A stretch of 27,444 bases of DNA from Flavobacteriales bacterium UBA7325 (GCA_002471375.1 DKPV01000052.1:39763-67206); one strand, 5' to 3'; shown: positions 15,923-23,852, counted from the first letter of the stretch. The notes: a model not told the origin generated them from the letters alone. A program made the numbers and translations.

Positions 15923-17032
15923 ATGTTAACGAGCGAAGAACAAAATTTATACAGCAGGCACCTACTTCTTGAAGAAGTAGGTGAAAAGGGTCAACTGCGA
16001 CTCAAAAAATCTCGCGTCCTTGTAATTGGCGCAGGTGGCTTGGGCTGCCCAGTTCTTCAATATCTTACAGCAGCTGGAATAGGAACGATAGGAATCGTAG
16101 ACTTTGATACCGTAGATAAGTCTAATCTTCATAGACAAGTTCTATTTAATTATGACTCAATCGGAAAGAATAAGGCAAATGAGGCTGAGAAGCGCCTTTC
16201 AGAGTGCAACCCATTCGTCAATCTCAACTCTTTTCCTTCGGGAATAAACGTGGAAAATGCACTGGAAATTATCGCGAACTTCGATATCATTGCAGACTGC
16301 ACAGATAACTATAGTACACGTTTTCTTATTAATGATGCTTGTGTCTTATTAAACAAGCCACTCGTTTATTCAGCCATTTACAAATTCGAAGGCCAAGTCT
16401 CTGTTTTTAACTATAAAAATGGCCCAACATACAGATGTCTTCATCCTGAAATGCCTAAGTCGGATTCTATCTCGAACTGTTCAGAAAGCGGTGTTCTAGG
16501 TGTTTTACCAGGTATATTAGGTACCCTTCAAGCAAATGAAGTCCTTAAGTTGGCACTGAAAATTGGGGAGCCACTTTCAGGGAAGCTGTTGATCTACAAC
16601 AGTCTTTCCAACAGGTCAACCTCTTTCAATTTAGCAAAATCGCATCCTGATATTTACACCGCCATAGCTAAACGCGGATATTTGACGAAAGAGGATTATA
16701 CTGACTCTTGCTCTGTCGTCAGCCATATCAATGAGATCGATTTGGAAGAATTCAAAAACTCTTTGCAAAAAGACGTCCAACTCATTGATGTTCGAGAAAA
16801 AAATGAACTGCCTAAAGTCAATCATTTAGAGGTTCTTGAAATTCCAATGTCTGAACTTAAGGAACGTTTCTCAGAAATAAATCCTTTGAAGGATACAATC
16901 GTTTTTTGCAAGGGCGGATCAAGAAGTAGAAAAGCAATACAAGAACTGAACGAATTGACAACAATTACTCAAATATCAAGCCTGAAAAATGGGATTGATG
17001 CATACATAAAAAGTGAAAAAATAACACAATAA
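15923..17032 (+). CDS. moeB: MoaD adenylyltransferase MoeB fused to a rhodanese domain
   Basis: E1-like enzyme, 369 residues, that adenylylates the MoaD C-terminus; the added rhodanese domain may supply the sulfur. N-terminal ThiF fold: ATP loop GAGGLG at 36-41, NLHRQ at 68-72, DCTDN at 125-129, NCSESGVLGVLPG at 185-197. Rhodanese at about 270-365, active-site loop FCKGGSRS with Cys329. Only one of the four cysteines that bind zinc in E. coli MoeB is present (Cys172 in YRC; Thr169 in place of the first, and no CxxC after the NSLSNRS strand), so the zinc site is lost. Such zinc-free forms are known in the wider ThiF/MoeB family. The enzyme could also serve ThiS or another carrier, but its place between moaD and moaE argues for Moco. 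Confidence 0.93.
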   Translation: MLTSEEQNLYSRHLLLEEVGEKGQLRLKKSRVLVIGAGGLGCPVLQYLTAAGIGTIGIVDFDTVDKSNLHRQVLFNYDSIGKNKANEAEKRLSECNPFVNLNSFPSGINVENALEIIANFDIIADCTDNYSTRFLINDACVLLNKPLVYSAIYKFEGQVSVFNYKNGPTYRCLHPEMPKSDSISNCSESGVLGVLPGILGTLQANEVLKLALKIGEPLSGKLLIYNSLSNRSTSFNLAKSHPDIYTAIAKRGYLTKEDYTDSCSVVSHINEIDLEEFKNSLQKDVQLIDVREKNELPKVNHLEVLEIPMSELKERFSEINPLKDTIVFCKGGSRSRKAIQELNELTTITQISSLKNGIDAYIKSEKITQ

Positions 17033-17035
17033 TTT

Positions 17036-17464
17036 ATGAAAAACTGTTTCAAAGATGGCGCAATAACTCCTGAATTTATTGCAACTTCGATTGCGCACCA
17101 TCAGGTGAAAACTAATATCGGCGCTCATCAAATTTTCTTGGGTCAAGTAAGAAACGATCTAATCGATGGAAAGGAGGTAGTTGCTATCGATTACTCTGCA
17201 CACGAGGAAATGGCAAACAAAGCCTTTCACTCAATTCGAGAGGCAACCTTTGATAAGTTTGATTTGACCTGCATGCATATCTATCATAGCAAAGGAGTCG
17301 TGAGGAAAGGTGAAATCTGCCTTTTTGTTTTTGTTTCTTCAGCTCATAGAAAAATGGTTCAACAAGCAATAGAATATGTTGTTGAGGCAATTAAGAAAGA
17401 TGTACCCGTTTTTGGGAAAGAATTATTCGAAGACAACTCACACGTTTGGAAAGAAAATAAATAA
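17036..17464 (+). CDS. moaE: Molybdopterin synthase large subunit MoaE
   Basis: Catalytic partner of MoaD, converting cyclic pyranopterin monophosphate to molybdopterin. 142 residues. Family stretches: GAHQIFLGQVRND at 29-41, YSAHEEMA, HSKGVVRKGE at 84-93, SSAHR, and the active-site segment AIKKDVPVFGKE at 118-129. Lys120 aligns with the catalytic Lys119 of E. coli; the second lysine (K126 there) is shifted by one in FGKE, a form I recall as common in Bacteroidota. It starts 3 bases after moeB and ends 2 bases before the moaC-moaB fusion. Confidence 0.95.
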   Translation: MKNCFKDGAITPEFIATSIAHHQVKTNIGAHQIFLGQVRNDLIDGKEVVAIDYSAHEEMANKAFHSIREATFDKFDLTCMHIYHSKGVVRKGEICLFVFVSSAHRKMVQQAIEYVVEAIKKDVPVFGKELFEDNSHVWKENK

Positions 17465-17466
17465 AG

Positions 17467-18378
17467 ATGGTTGAAATTACACACAAAAGCACTTCACTAA
17501 GACGTGCAGTTGCACAAGCAACAGTCCTTGTAAGTAAACAAGAAACCATAGATGCCATTGTGAACAATACAGTTCCTAAGGGCAATGTCTTCGAAATGGC
17601 GAAAACGGCTGGACTGTTTGCTGTTAAGAAAACTTCGGATGTAATTCCTGATTGTCATCCATTACCCGTAGAATTCACAGGTGTATCCTACAAAATTGAT
17701 GGTTTGAAGGTCTTTATTGATGTTGAAGTGAAGACGATTTATCGTACCGGCGTGGAAGTAGAAGCCATGCATGGCGCAAGCATTGTAGCACTAACAATGT
17801 ACGACATGTTGAAACCTATCGATAAAGGGATTGAAGTTCAAAATATCAAACTGCTCGAGAAGCAAGGAGGGAAATCGGACTTCAGAGATAAGTTCCGTAA
17901 GGACCTCACCGCTGCCGTTATTGTATGTTCAGATACTATCGCTGCTGGCACAAAAGAGGATCGTGCCGGGAAATCCATCATTGCAAAACTAGAGGCTAGC
18001 TCAGTCGAAATCATAGAGTATACAGTTGTTCCTGATGAAATTGAGGATATTCAACGACCACTGCTCAAACATGCTGAATTAGGAACTGACATGATAATAT
18101 ACACCGGAGGAACTGGTCTCTCCGTGAGAGATGTTACACCTGAAGCTCTCTTGCCATTAATCGATCGTGAAATTCCTGGGATTGCAGAAGCTTCTCGAAA
18201 CTACGGCCAAGACCGAACTCCATTCTCCATGTTATCAAGAAGCGTTGCGGGTGTGAAGGATAAAACTCTAGTACTTGCACTACCAGGATCGACCAAAGGA
18301 GCTTCAGAATCAATGGACGCTTTATTCCCTGCATTACTGCATATCTTCAGAATTTTTAAGGGCGCTCGCCATGACTAA
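17467..18378 (+). CDS. moaCB: Bifunctional MoaC-MoaB (cyclic pyranopterin synthase plus MPT adenylyltransferase)
   Basis: Fusion of two Moco enzymes in 303 residues. Residues about 1-141 are MoaC, which turns the MoaA product into cyclic pyranopterin monophosphate: KKTSDVIPDCHPLPV at 54-68, RTGVEVEAMHGAS at 93-105, MYDMLK at 111-116 and QGGKSD at 133-138. In place of the usual LIPLCHPL and EALTAVS there are small changes (VIPDCHPL, EAMHGAS), both described for fused forms. Residues about 146-303 are MoaB/MogA, which adenylylates molybdopterin for MoeA: VIVCSDT, GTKEDRAGKS, TGGTGLSVRDVTPEA at 213-227 and ALPGSTKG. The fusion is typical of Bacteroidota. Its TAA shares one base with the ATG of a decayed gene that follows. 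Confidence 0.96.
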   Translation: MVEITHKSTSLRRAVAQATVLVSKQETIDAIVNNTVPKGNVFEMAKTAGLFAVKKTSDVIPDCHPLPVEFTGVSYKIDGLKVFIDVEVKTIYRTGVEVEAMHGASIVALTMYDMLKPIDKGIEVQNIKLLEKQGGKSDFRDKFRKDLTAAVIVCSDTIAAGTKEDRAGKSIIAKLEASSVEIIEYTVVPDEIEDIQRPLLKHAELGTDMIIYTGGTGLSVRDVTPEALLPLIDREIPGIAEASRNYGQDRTPFSMLSRSVAGVKDKTLVLALPGSTKGASESMDALFPALLHIFRIFKGARHD

Positions 18379-18724
18379 TGTACTCGTATAATAGCTATCA
18401 TAAAATCATCACCATAGGATTAGTTTTTCTTTGGGCAATCTTCCAATTTGGAGGAAGTGTTGAAGATGATTTAGTTTATGAAAATGGACAAGCGAAACGA
18501 ACAGGCGAACAGCTGAACAATCGCTTGCAGTAATCCAGAAAACTACACTGACTGGCTTGGTTGGAATTCTGCTCATTCAGATTACACTTGGAATCATTAC
18601 ACTCGTTTATTCCGTTCCTATTTTCTTCGGAGTAATGCATCAGTTTGTTGCGATCTTAGTACTTTTGTTTTCAGTATTCTTCCTGTTTACGTTAACACAG
18701 TCGAAAACAAAAATTAGCACATGA
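18378..18724 (+). pseudogene. Remnant of a COX15-type heme A synthase
   Basis: Two pieces in different frames. The first starts at the ATG overlapping the moaC-moaB stop (18378) and runs to TAA at 18531-18533; it has one membrane helix (HKIITIGLVFLWAIFQFGG) and then a polar tail ending LNNRLQ. The second, in another frame, starts near 18521 and reads TTLTGLVGILLIQITLGIIT, YSVPIFFGVMHQFVAI and LVLLFSVFFLFTL, ending KIST with a TGA that overlaps the queD ATG. The HQ-containing helix after LLIQITLGIIT is typical of the last helices of COX15/CtaA, where the His binds heme. A full protein would have about 330 residues, so most of the middle is deleted and a frameshift remains. The link of the first piece to the same protein is less sure. 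Confidence 0.6.
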
Positions 18725-19077
18725 AAATTTTCAAAAAATTCACGTTCGATTCTGCCCACTCTTTGCCAAATGTTCCTGATGGACATAAGTGTAAAAACGT
18801 GCATGGGCATACCTACCATCTCACCATTTGGGTAGAACGTCCATTGGATGAAAAAATGGGTTGGGTAATGGACTTCGCAGAGCTAAAGGAAATTATTTCT
18901 CCTGTCGTAAAAGAGCTTGATCATAAGTACATAAATGACATTCCAGGATTGGAAAATCCGACCTGCGAAATTCTAGTCAAATGGATTTGGGATCGCGTAA
19001 TTGATGACTTAGAAGGACTCGTAAAAGTGGAGCTCAACGAAACACCAACTTCAGGAGCGGTGTACAAAGGAAAATAG
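18721..19077 (+). CDS. queD: 6-carboxytetrahydropterin synthase QueD (PTPS family)
   Basis: Converts dihydroneopterin triphosphate to 6-carboxytetrahydropterin on the way to queuosine, or acts as a related pterin enzyme. 118 residues, the normal bacterial length. Zinc ligands His13 (FDSAH), His28 and His30 (HGH); catalytic Cys24 in the CxxxHGH signature (CKNVHGH) that separates QueD from the eukaryotic-type PTPS; LDHKYIND at 66-73 with the acid/His pair; NPTCE at 79-83; Glu near 107. The start is ATG at 18721, overlapping the stop of the COX15 remnant. It lies at the end of the Moco run, possibly because it is co-regulated, but no known step of Moco synthesis needs it. Confidence 0.93.
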   Translation: MKIFKKFTFDSAHSLPNVPDGHKCKNVHGHTYHLTIWVERPLDEKMGWVMDFAELKEIISPVVKELDHKYINDIPGLENPTCEILVKWIWDRVIDDLEGLVKVELNETPTSGAVYKGK

Positions 19078-19081
19078 TACC

Positions 19082-19255
19082 CTACTGGTACATTAAGGCA
19101 TGAAATAGAAAGAACATTCTAATGCTGAAACCTACAATCATTGGGGTAACGATCGTTAAGGTCATTGATTTTCCTGTTTTCAATCGCTGCTTCGTAATGA
19201 GTATTCCGAATGCTACGAATAGATAATGCTGTGAAAGTGAATAAATTTCACCCAT
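19082..19255 (-). CDS. Possible small membrane protein after moaA
   Basis: A 57-residue frame with ATG at 19253-19255 and TAG at 19082-19084, 35 bases after the moaA stop on the same strand. The middle and end are hydrophobic (YLFVAFGILI, then TLTIVTPMIVGFSIRMFFLF) with a basic stretch between (TKQRLKTGK), as in a two-helix membrane protein. An in-frame TGA precedes the ATG. No family is recognised. It could be a genuine small protein of the hemerythrin-moaA unit, or the tail of a lost gene. Confidence 0.4.
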   Translation of the reverse strand: MGEIYSLSQHYLFVAFGILITKQRLKTGKSMTLTIVTPMIVGFSIRMFFLFHALMYQ

Positions 19256-19290
19256 TCATCCGTGCAAAATTTCTTAATTATCTTGTCCAT

Positions 19291-20292
19291 TTAACCGCCG
19301 ATTGAGGTCATTGATCTGTTTTTGTGTTTACGCACTTCCTCGTTAGAGAATTCTGATAATCCTCCTCTTTCTTTGTGCTTGAGGGCAAAAGATCGGCGTA
19401 TTTTGTCCTCAATTGATTCCCCCCTTCGGTAAGCAGACAACAAGTCCGACTCATCTTCCGAAAAGAGGCAGTTTTTAATTTTTCCATCCGCTGTTAAGCG
19501 AATTCTATTGCATGTATCACAGAATGGATTGGTTACTGAACTGATGATTCCAAACGTGCCCTTTCCTCCAATCATTCTAAAGTTTCGGGCAGTATCGTTT
19601 GGTTGATCTTCAATTTTATAGAAGCCATCCTTTCCAAAGGTATTCTCCACATCCTCCAAGATTTCCTTAAAGGATACTTTCTTTTCTGTGTTCCAATTGT
19701 TCCCGTCAAATGGCATAAATTCGATGAAGCGAACATGTACGTTCTCTTTACGAGACCATTCTACGAAATCAGTGATTTCTGTTTCATTGACTCCTCTAAT
19801 CACGACGGCGTTAATCTTCACATTAAAATCATTCGCGATCAGTAAGTCAATGTTTTCTTTAATCTGTTTGAAGTAATTTCTACGAGAGATGTCGTTGAAG
19901 CAATCCTCCTTTAAGGAATCTAAACTCACATTCACCGACTTAATTCCAGCCTCTTTGAAAACATCAATAAAACGATCAACGATAACAGCGTTTGTAGTTA
20001 TCGCCAATTCAACTGAGAGTTTTCCTAGTTCTCGAATTATTAATTCTGCATTTTTCTTGATTAACGGCTCTCCGCCTGTGAGACGAATTTTCTTCACTCC
20101 CATCCCGACAAATGTCTTTGCGATAGAAATTAATTCTTCGGCCGTCATGAATTCTGACTTCTCTCTCAACTGCACCCCTTCTTCCGGCATGCAATAGAAA
20201 CAACGCAAATTGCAACGCTCCGTCAGGGAAATCCTGAGGTAATCGTGCACGCGACCAAATCGGTCTGTAATATTTGCCTTGGGTTCAATCAT
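19291..20292 (-). CDS. moaA: GTP 3',8-cyclase MoaA
   Basis: Radical SAM enzyme making 3',8-cyclo-GTP, the first intermediate of Moco. 333 residues. The SAM cluster motif is CNLRCFYC (Cys27, 31, 34), followed by LTGGEPL at 71-77. The second iron-sulfur cluster, which binds GTP, uses Cys258, 261 and 275 (CDTC to KNC). The C-terminus ends in the Gly-Gly (SIGG) required for activity. The ATG is 2 bases after the stop of the hemerythrin-like gene, so the two are one transcription unit and probably coupled in translation. Separation from moaC on the other strand lets the first step be controlled on its own. Confidence 0.97.
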   Translation of the reverse strand: MIEPKANITDRFGRVHDYLRISLTERCNLRCFYCMPEEGVQLREKSEFMTAEELISIAKTFVGMGVKKIRLTGGEPLIKKNAELIIRELGKLSVELAITTNAVIVDRFIDVFKEAGIKSVNVSLDSLKEDCFNDISRRNYFKQIKENIDLLIANDFNVKINAVVIRGVNETEITDFVEWSRKENVHVRFIEFMPFDGNNWNTEKKVSFKEILEDVENTFGKDGFYKIEDQPNDTARNFRMIGGKGTFGIISSVTNPFCDTCNRIRLTADGKIKNCLFSEDESDLLSAYRRGESIEDKIRRSFALKHKERGGLSEFSNEEVRKHKNRSMTSIGG

Positions 20293-20294
20293 TC

Positions 20295-21005
20295 TTAAAG
20301 CGTCAATCCTGCAAAATCTTCTTTTTTAAACAACTCTTGCGCCAATGGGAACAATGTTTCGTCTTCTCTAAAGATATGAAGTCTGAGCATTTCTGCTAAT
20401 TCACGTCCGTTATTATAAGCCAAATCAAAGGTAACACCTTTTGATTCTAAATCACGCAATCGCGATCCAAGACCGAATAAATTAAACGATAGCGTAGCCA
20501 ATTGAATGAACTTGTTGTGATCATCTTCCATGAGTGCAAAGGCTGTATCTGGATTGTCTCCTTCTCCGTGCTCGCCAGATTCGATTAAGCGATCGTGCAA
20601 TATTCTGAAAAAATGATGCTCTTCTTTCGCATTGTGAGGGACAACATGCGAATCAAAAAATTTGAAAAACGTATTGAAAATATCACTTGCTTCTTTGGTG
20701 AATAAGAATCCACTCTCTTTAAAATCAATGAGGGCTTTGTCGAATTTATCAACTTCGATAACTACCTCCTTATGCTCATCCATCAAACTTTGAATGAATG
20801 AATGCATGTTTTCGTAATCCGAACCAATAGCACGGGTCTTATCATACGCTTCGGGTGGATCCATGGCAGAATATTCTTCCATATCTTCCCCTTTCTCAGC
20901 ATTTCGAAGAATCGGATCTTCCTCCTTCAACTTCTTATTCATTACCTTGAGCTTCTCGTCCTTGGCTCCTACTCTCCTCCCTGATTTCTTATCAATTATT
21001 TTCAT
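20295..21005 (-). CDS. Hemerythrin-like HHE-domain protein
   Basis: Cytoplasmic di-iron protein of 236 residues. After an unusual charged N-terminal extension of about 65 residues comes a four-helix HHE domain: DEH at 76-78, FFDSHVVPHNAKEEHHFF with His120, Glu128 and His130/131, MEDDHNKF with His163, and LHIFREDE with His210 and Glu214, enough for a non-heme di-iron site. Relatives bind oxygen, sense oxygen or iron, or (YtfE/Ric type) repair iron-sulfur clusters damaged by NO. Being first in an operon with MoaA, a protein with two oxygen-sensitive 4Fe-4S clusters, suggests protection or repair of MoaA; this is inference. The promoter carries an FNR-type box. No haem or signalling domain is attached. 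Confidence 0.88.
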   Translation of the reverse strand: MKIIDKKSGRRVGAKDEKLKVMNKKLKEEDPILRNAEKGEDMEEYSAMDPPEAYDKTRAIGSDYENMHSFIQSLMDEHKEVVIEVDKFDKALIDFKESGFLFTKEASDIFNTFFKFFDSHVVPHNAKEEHHFFRILHDRLIESGEHGEGDNPDTAFALMEDDHNKFIQLATLSFNLFGLGSRLRDLESKGVTFDLAYNNGRELAEMLRLHIFREDETLFPLAQELFKKEDFAGLTL

Positions 21006-21013
21006 CCCATAAG

Positions 21014-21037
21014 CGTTATGTTTTGCTGTAAAGTACG
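21014..21037 (-). promoter_or_regulatory. Degenerate ModE-like box before hemerythrin-moaA
   Basis: On the minus strand: CGTACT, 12 bases, ATAACG. The right half is perfect and the left half matches 4 of 6. It shares 18 of 24 positions with the perfect box at 14734-14757, including the 12-base string CAAAACATAACG, and likewise lies just before the start codon (8 bases). Confidence 0.4.
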
Positions 21038-21072
21038 GTACTTTTATTTGGTTAGAATATGATACATATCAT
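21028..21072 (-). promoter_or_regulatory. FNR-type box and -7 box of the hemerythrin-moaA operon
   Basis: ATGATATGTATCAT on the minus strand (21059-21072) fits TGAT-N4-ATCA with perfect arms. After 23 bases comes TACTTTAC (21028-21035), 6 of 8 to TAnnTTTG. The box would be centred near -43, as at the modE-like promoter. It is also palindromic, so action towards the TonB receptor gene is possible but the distance (180 bases) makes it unlikely. Confidence 0.55.
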
Positions 21073-21251
21073 AAAACAGCTTTGACCCCTAAAAGTTTTG
21101 ATAAATAGACCGAGATCTGATCTTTCTCAATTCTCAAGACCGTAGCCGTTTTCCATAAGAGGAGAGCATCCAACCGTCTTTTGACACCTACTTTTTTAGT
21201 TTAGCAAAGAGGAAAATATGTATATTCGACAGAACTAATTCGATACTACAA

Positions 21252-23585
21252 ATGCGCTACATCGTATTTCTATTTTTAATCGTACCCTTTTTAGGGAGAT
21301 CTCAACTTAAGGGTGTTGTTAGAGAACTCGGCACAGATCAATCACTTTACGGAATTAAAATTACAAGTGACTCAGGTGAAAAAACCATTTCTGATCTCGA
21401 TGGAGATTTCACGCTCGCTGTGATTAGCTATCCTGTTTGGCTCTATTTCACAGGACCTGAACATAAAAAAGACTCGTTATACATTCAAGAAGAAAAAAGA
21501 AAAATAAACGTATTCCTTCAACCTGAAGTACAGGAATTGCAAAACATGGTGGTTTCGGCGAGTCGCAGATTGCAAAAGATTGAAGAAGTCCCGATATCGA
21601 TGGAACTCATTAAACCTGAATTAATCGATAATAAGGGCTTGGCAAACCTTGAACAGGTGGTAGATTTAAGTCCTGGAGTTTATGCCATGGATGGGCAGGT
21701 CAGTATTCGCGGTGGCGGTGGCTACGCATACGGAGTTGGTAGTCGAGTTCTGGTTCTAACCAACGGTGTTCCTCTCATCTCACCAGACTTAGGCGATGTA
21801 AAATGGAACTCGATCGCATTGGAGTCTATCGCGCAAGTTGAAATTACAAAAGGTGCTTCTTCTGTTTTATATGGGAGTGGTGCACTTAATGGAACCATCG
21901 CACTGCAAAATAGAGAACCTCATCCAAACGGAGAACTTCGTGCAAAAATTCAAACGGGCATCTACGATAATCCAAAACGAAAATCGTTGATCTGGTGGGA
22001 TAAAAATCCAACTTCCACAATGATGGATGTTTATTATGGGAAGATGTACAAGGAAGTTGGGTACACTGTTTCCGGCAGTGGGTTTTTTACCCCTGGTTAC
22101 AAAGATGGTGAGCGGGAAGATCGCGGAAGACTCAGCGGTTCATTTCTCTACCGACCTAAAAAGAATAATCGCTTAAAGGCAGGCATCCACTACAGTGGCC
22201 AGTATGAAAAGGTCGGTCGATTTATCATTTGGGAATCGGATTCTACTGGATATACACCGTCTGGAGGAGGTAGCCCTGAGACGAATATAAACTCATCGAT
22301 CACGCGAGAAAGTTCCGTTCGGATGACTGCTGATCCCTATGTAAAGTACTTCGACAAGAAAGGAAATAGGCATGAATTAAAAGGACGCTATTACCTAGTT
22401 TCCATTGGAAGTCCTGAGGGCATTTTTGCTACTTCGAAGGCCCAAATGTATTATGGTGATTATCAATTCATGAAACGTTGGGGAATCAAACATACGATAA
22501 CGAGCGGAGCAACGGCAAGTCGAAATAAGATCCGCAGTACTTCATTTGGAGATCACGACGCCATCAACCTTGCCAGTTATGCCCAGTACGATTTCAAGCA
22601 GAATCGATTTGGAGCTACGGTTGGTTTGAGAGCAGAATACTTCAAACAAGATGATCGAACTCCAGATTCACAATTCGATTTATGGGAAACAAACACACCG
22701 AAACCGATTTACCCTATATTCAGAACTGCCGTCCATTATGCGTTAACTGAGGCCACTCATCTAAGAGCATCTATTGGTCAGGGCGTCCGATTTCCTGCGG
22801 TAGGTGAACGATTCACCGAGGCAATAAATGGGGGCGTAACCATTTTTCCAAATCCAGAAGTTCAACCAGAAAAGGGATGGGCAGCAGAAATTGGAGTGAA
22901 GCAATTATTCAAAATGGGTACATGGAAAGGCATGGTTGACGTAGCTGGATTCGTTAATAATTACAGCAATATGATTGAGTTTGTATTTGGCCTCTACAAC
23001 CCAGATTCCGTCCAGATTTCGCTCAACCCCACTAACCCAGGATACATCTACAATTGGATTGGGTTTAAAACTGCAAACACGGAGAATGCGCGTATTACTG
23101 GATTAGAATTTTCATTCAACAGCGAAGGAAAAATAAAGGAGGTCGAAGTCCTCAGTTTGATCGGCTATACCTACATGAACCCGATCCCGCTTAATCAAGA
23201 CTCGGCCTATCTCTCTACTTTTTCCGATACGAGTGCTCACATCTTAAAATATCGCTTCAAGCATCTCGTAAAAGTAGACATTCAAGCTACTTATAAACGC
23301 TTCTTTCTCGGCGTATCTGCACGTTACAATAGCTTCATGAAAAACATCGACAAAATATTTGAAGCTGAACTCTTCGGCCAGGAAATTCTACCCGGATTGA
23401 ATCAATACAGAATGAATAACCAAGAGGGAAGTCTCGTGTTTGATACGCGACTTGGGTATAAAATTAATGAGAAGTATGGCGTTGCCTTCATTGTAAACAA
23501 CCTCTTAAACACGGAATATTCGAGTCGGCCTGCTGACCTGCAACCTCCGCGGCAGTTTGTTGTACAATTGAGATATGGTCTCTAA
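21252..23585 (+). CDS. TonB-dependent outer membrane receptor
   Basis: Outer membrane active transporter of 777 residues. Signal peptide about 1-18 (ends GRSQ). Residues about 19-95 are a CarboxypepD_reg-like domain (LKGVVRELGTDQSLYG, DLDGDFTL), usual in Bacteroidota receptors. The plug, about 105-215, contains MVVSASRRLQKIEEVPISM, VDLSPGVYAMDGQVSIRGGG and ITKGASSVLYGSGALNGTI. The barrel follows, with the late-barrel pattern NARITGLEFSF, and the final strand FVVQLRYGL. There is no SusD-like partner, so a small ligand (siderophore, haem, vitamin, metal chelate) is likelier than a glycan. A weak -7 box (TATATTCG, 21221-21228) lies upstream. Being next to the Moco genes does not by itself show that it imports molybdate. 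Confidence 0.93.
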   Translation: MRYIVFLFLIVPFLGRSQLKGVVRELGTDQSLYGIKITSDSGEKTISDLDGDFTLAVISYPVWLYFTGPEHKKDSLYIQEEKRKINVFLQPEVQELQNMVVSASRRLQKIEEVPISMELIKPELIDNKGLANLEQVVDLSPGVYAMDGQVSIRGGGGYAYGVGSRVLVLTNGVPLISPDLGDVKWNSIALESIAQVEITKGASSVLYGSGALNGTIALQNREPHPNGELRAKIQTGIYDNPKRKSLIWWDKNPTSTMMDVYYGKMYKEVGYTVSGSGFFTPGYKDGEREDRGRLSGSFLYRPKKNNRLKAGIHYSGQYEKVGRFIIWESDSTGYTPSGGGSPETNINSSITRESSVRMTADPYVKYFDKKGNRHELKGRYYLVSIGSPEGIFATSKAQMYYGDYQFMKRWGIKHTITSGATASRNKIRSTSFGDHDAINLASYAQYDFKQNRFGATVGLRAEYFKQDDRTPDSQFDLWETNTPKPIYPIFRTAVHYALTEATHLRASIGQGVRFPAVGERFTEAINGGVTIFPNPEVQPEKGWAAEIGVKQLFKMGTWKGMVDVAGFVNNYSNMIEFVFGLYNPDSVQISLNPTNPGYIYNWIGFKTANTENARITGLEFSFNSEGKIKEVEVLSLIGYTYMNPIPLNQDSAYLSTFSDTSAHILKYRFKHLVKVDIQATYKRFFLGVSARYNSFMKNIDKIFEAELFGQEILPGLNQYRMNNQEGSLVFDTRLGYKINEKYGVAFIVNNLLNTEYSSRPADLQPPRQFVVQLRYGL

Positions 23586-23609
23586 GAGTTACCGGGTAAT
23601 TGTGATCGA

Positions 23610-23852
23610 CTAGCTCGCCATTTTACCTTTGAAAAAACCATAGACCATTTCTTGGGTAATTTCCAAGGATTCTCGAAAAACCCGAGTGAGTTCATCCACC
23701 ACCTGCTCAAGATCGTCAGGTTGTTCCGTATACTTTCGTGTCAAGAAAACATGCATTCGCACTTTACGCATTCCTTCGATGGTTCCGTCTAAATAATATG
23801 ACGCCCCATCATTCGGTGTCAATTCTCTTGTATAGTGTTTTCTAATGTCCAT
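23610..23852 (-). CDS. Small unknown protein, 80 residues
   Basis: No family recognised. It starts MDIRKHYTRELTPNDGASYY and ends FFKGKMAS; it is soluble, charged and without signal peptide or membrane segment. The region VVDELTRVFRESLEITQEMV looks helical, while GTIEGMRKVRMHVFLTRK looks like two strands. It is convergent with the TonB receptor gene (24 bases apart) and divergent from the large WG-like gene. Codon use looks like that of real neighbours, and nothing else explains the stretch. Confidence 0.6.
   Translation of the reverse strand: MDIRKHYTRELTPNDGASYYLDGTIEGMRKVRMHVFLTRKYTEQPDDLEQVVDELTRVFRESLEITQEMVYGFFKGKMAS

Noticed and set aside
19077..19094. Terminator after queD (GTACC / GGTAC hairpin)
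   Set aside because: Five-base stem without a T run; too weak.
21252..23585. TonB receptor as a molybdate importer
   Set aside because: Only adjacency supports it; its promoter shows no ModE-like box and the ligand cannot be read from sequence.
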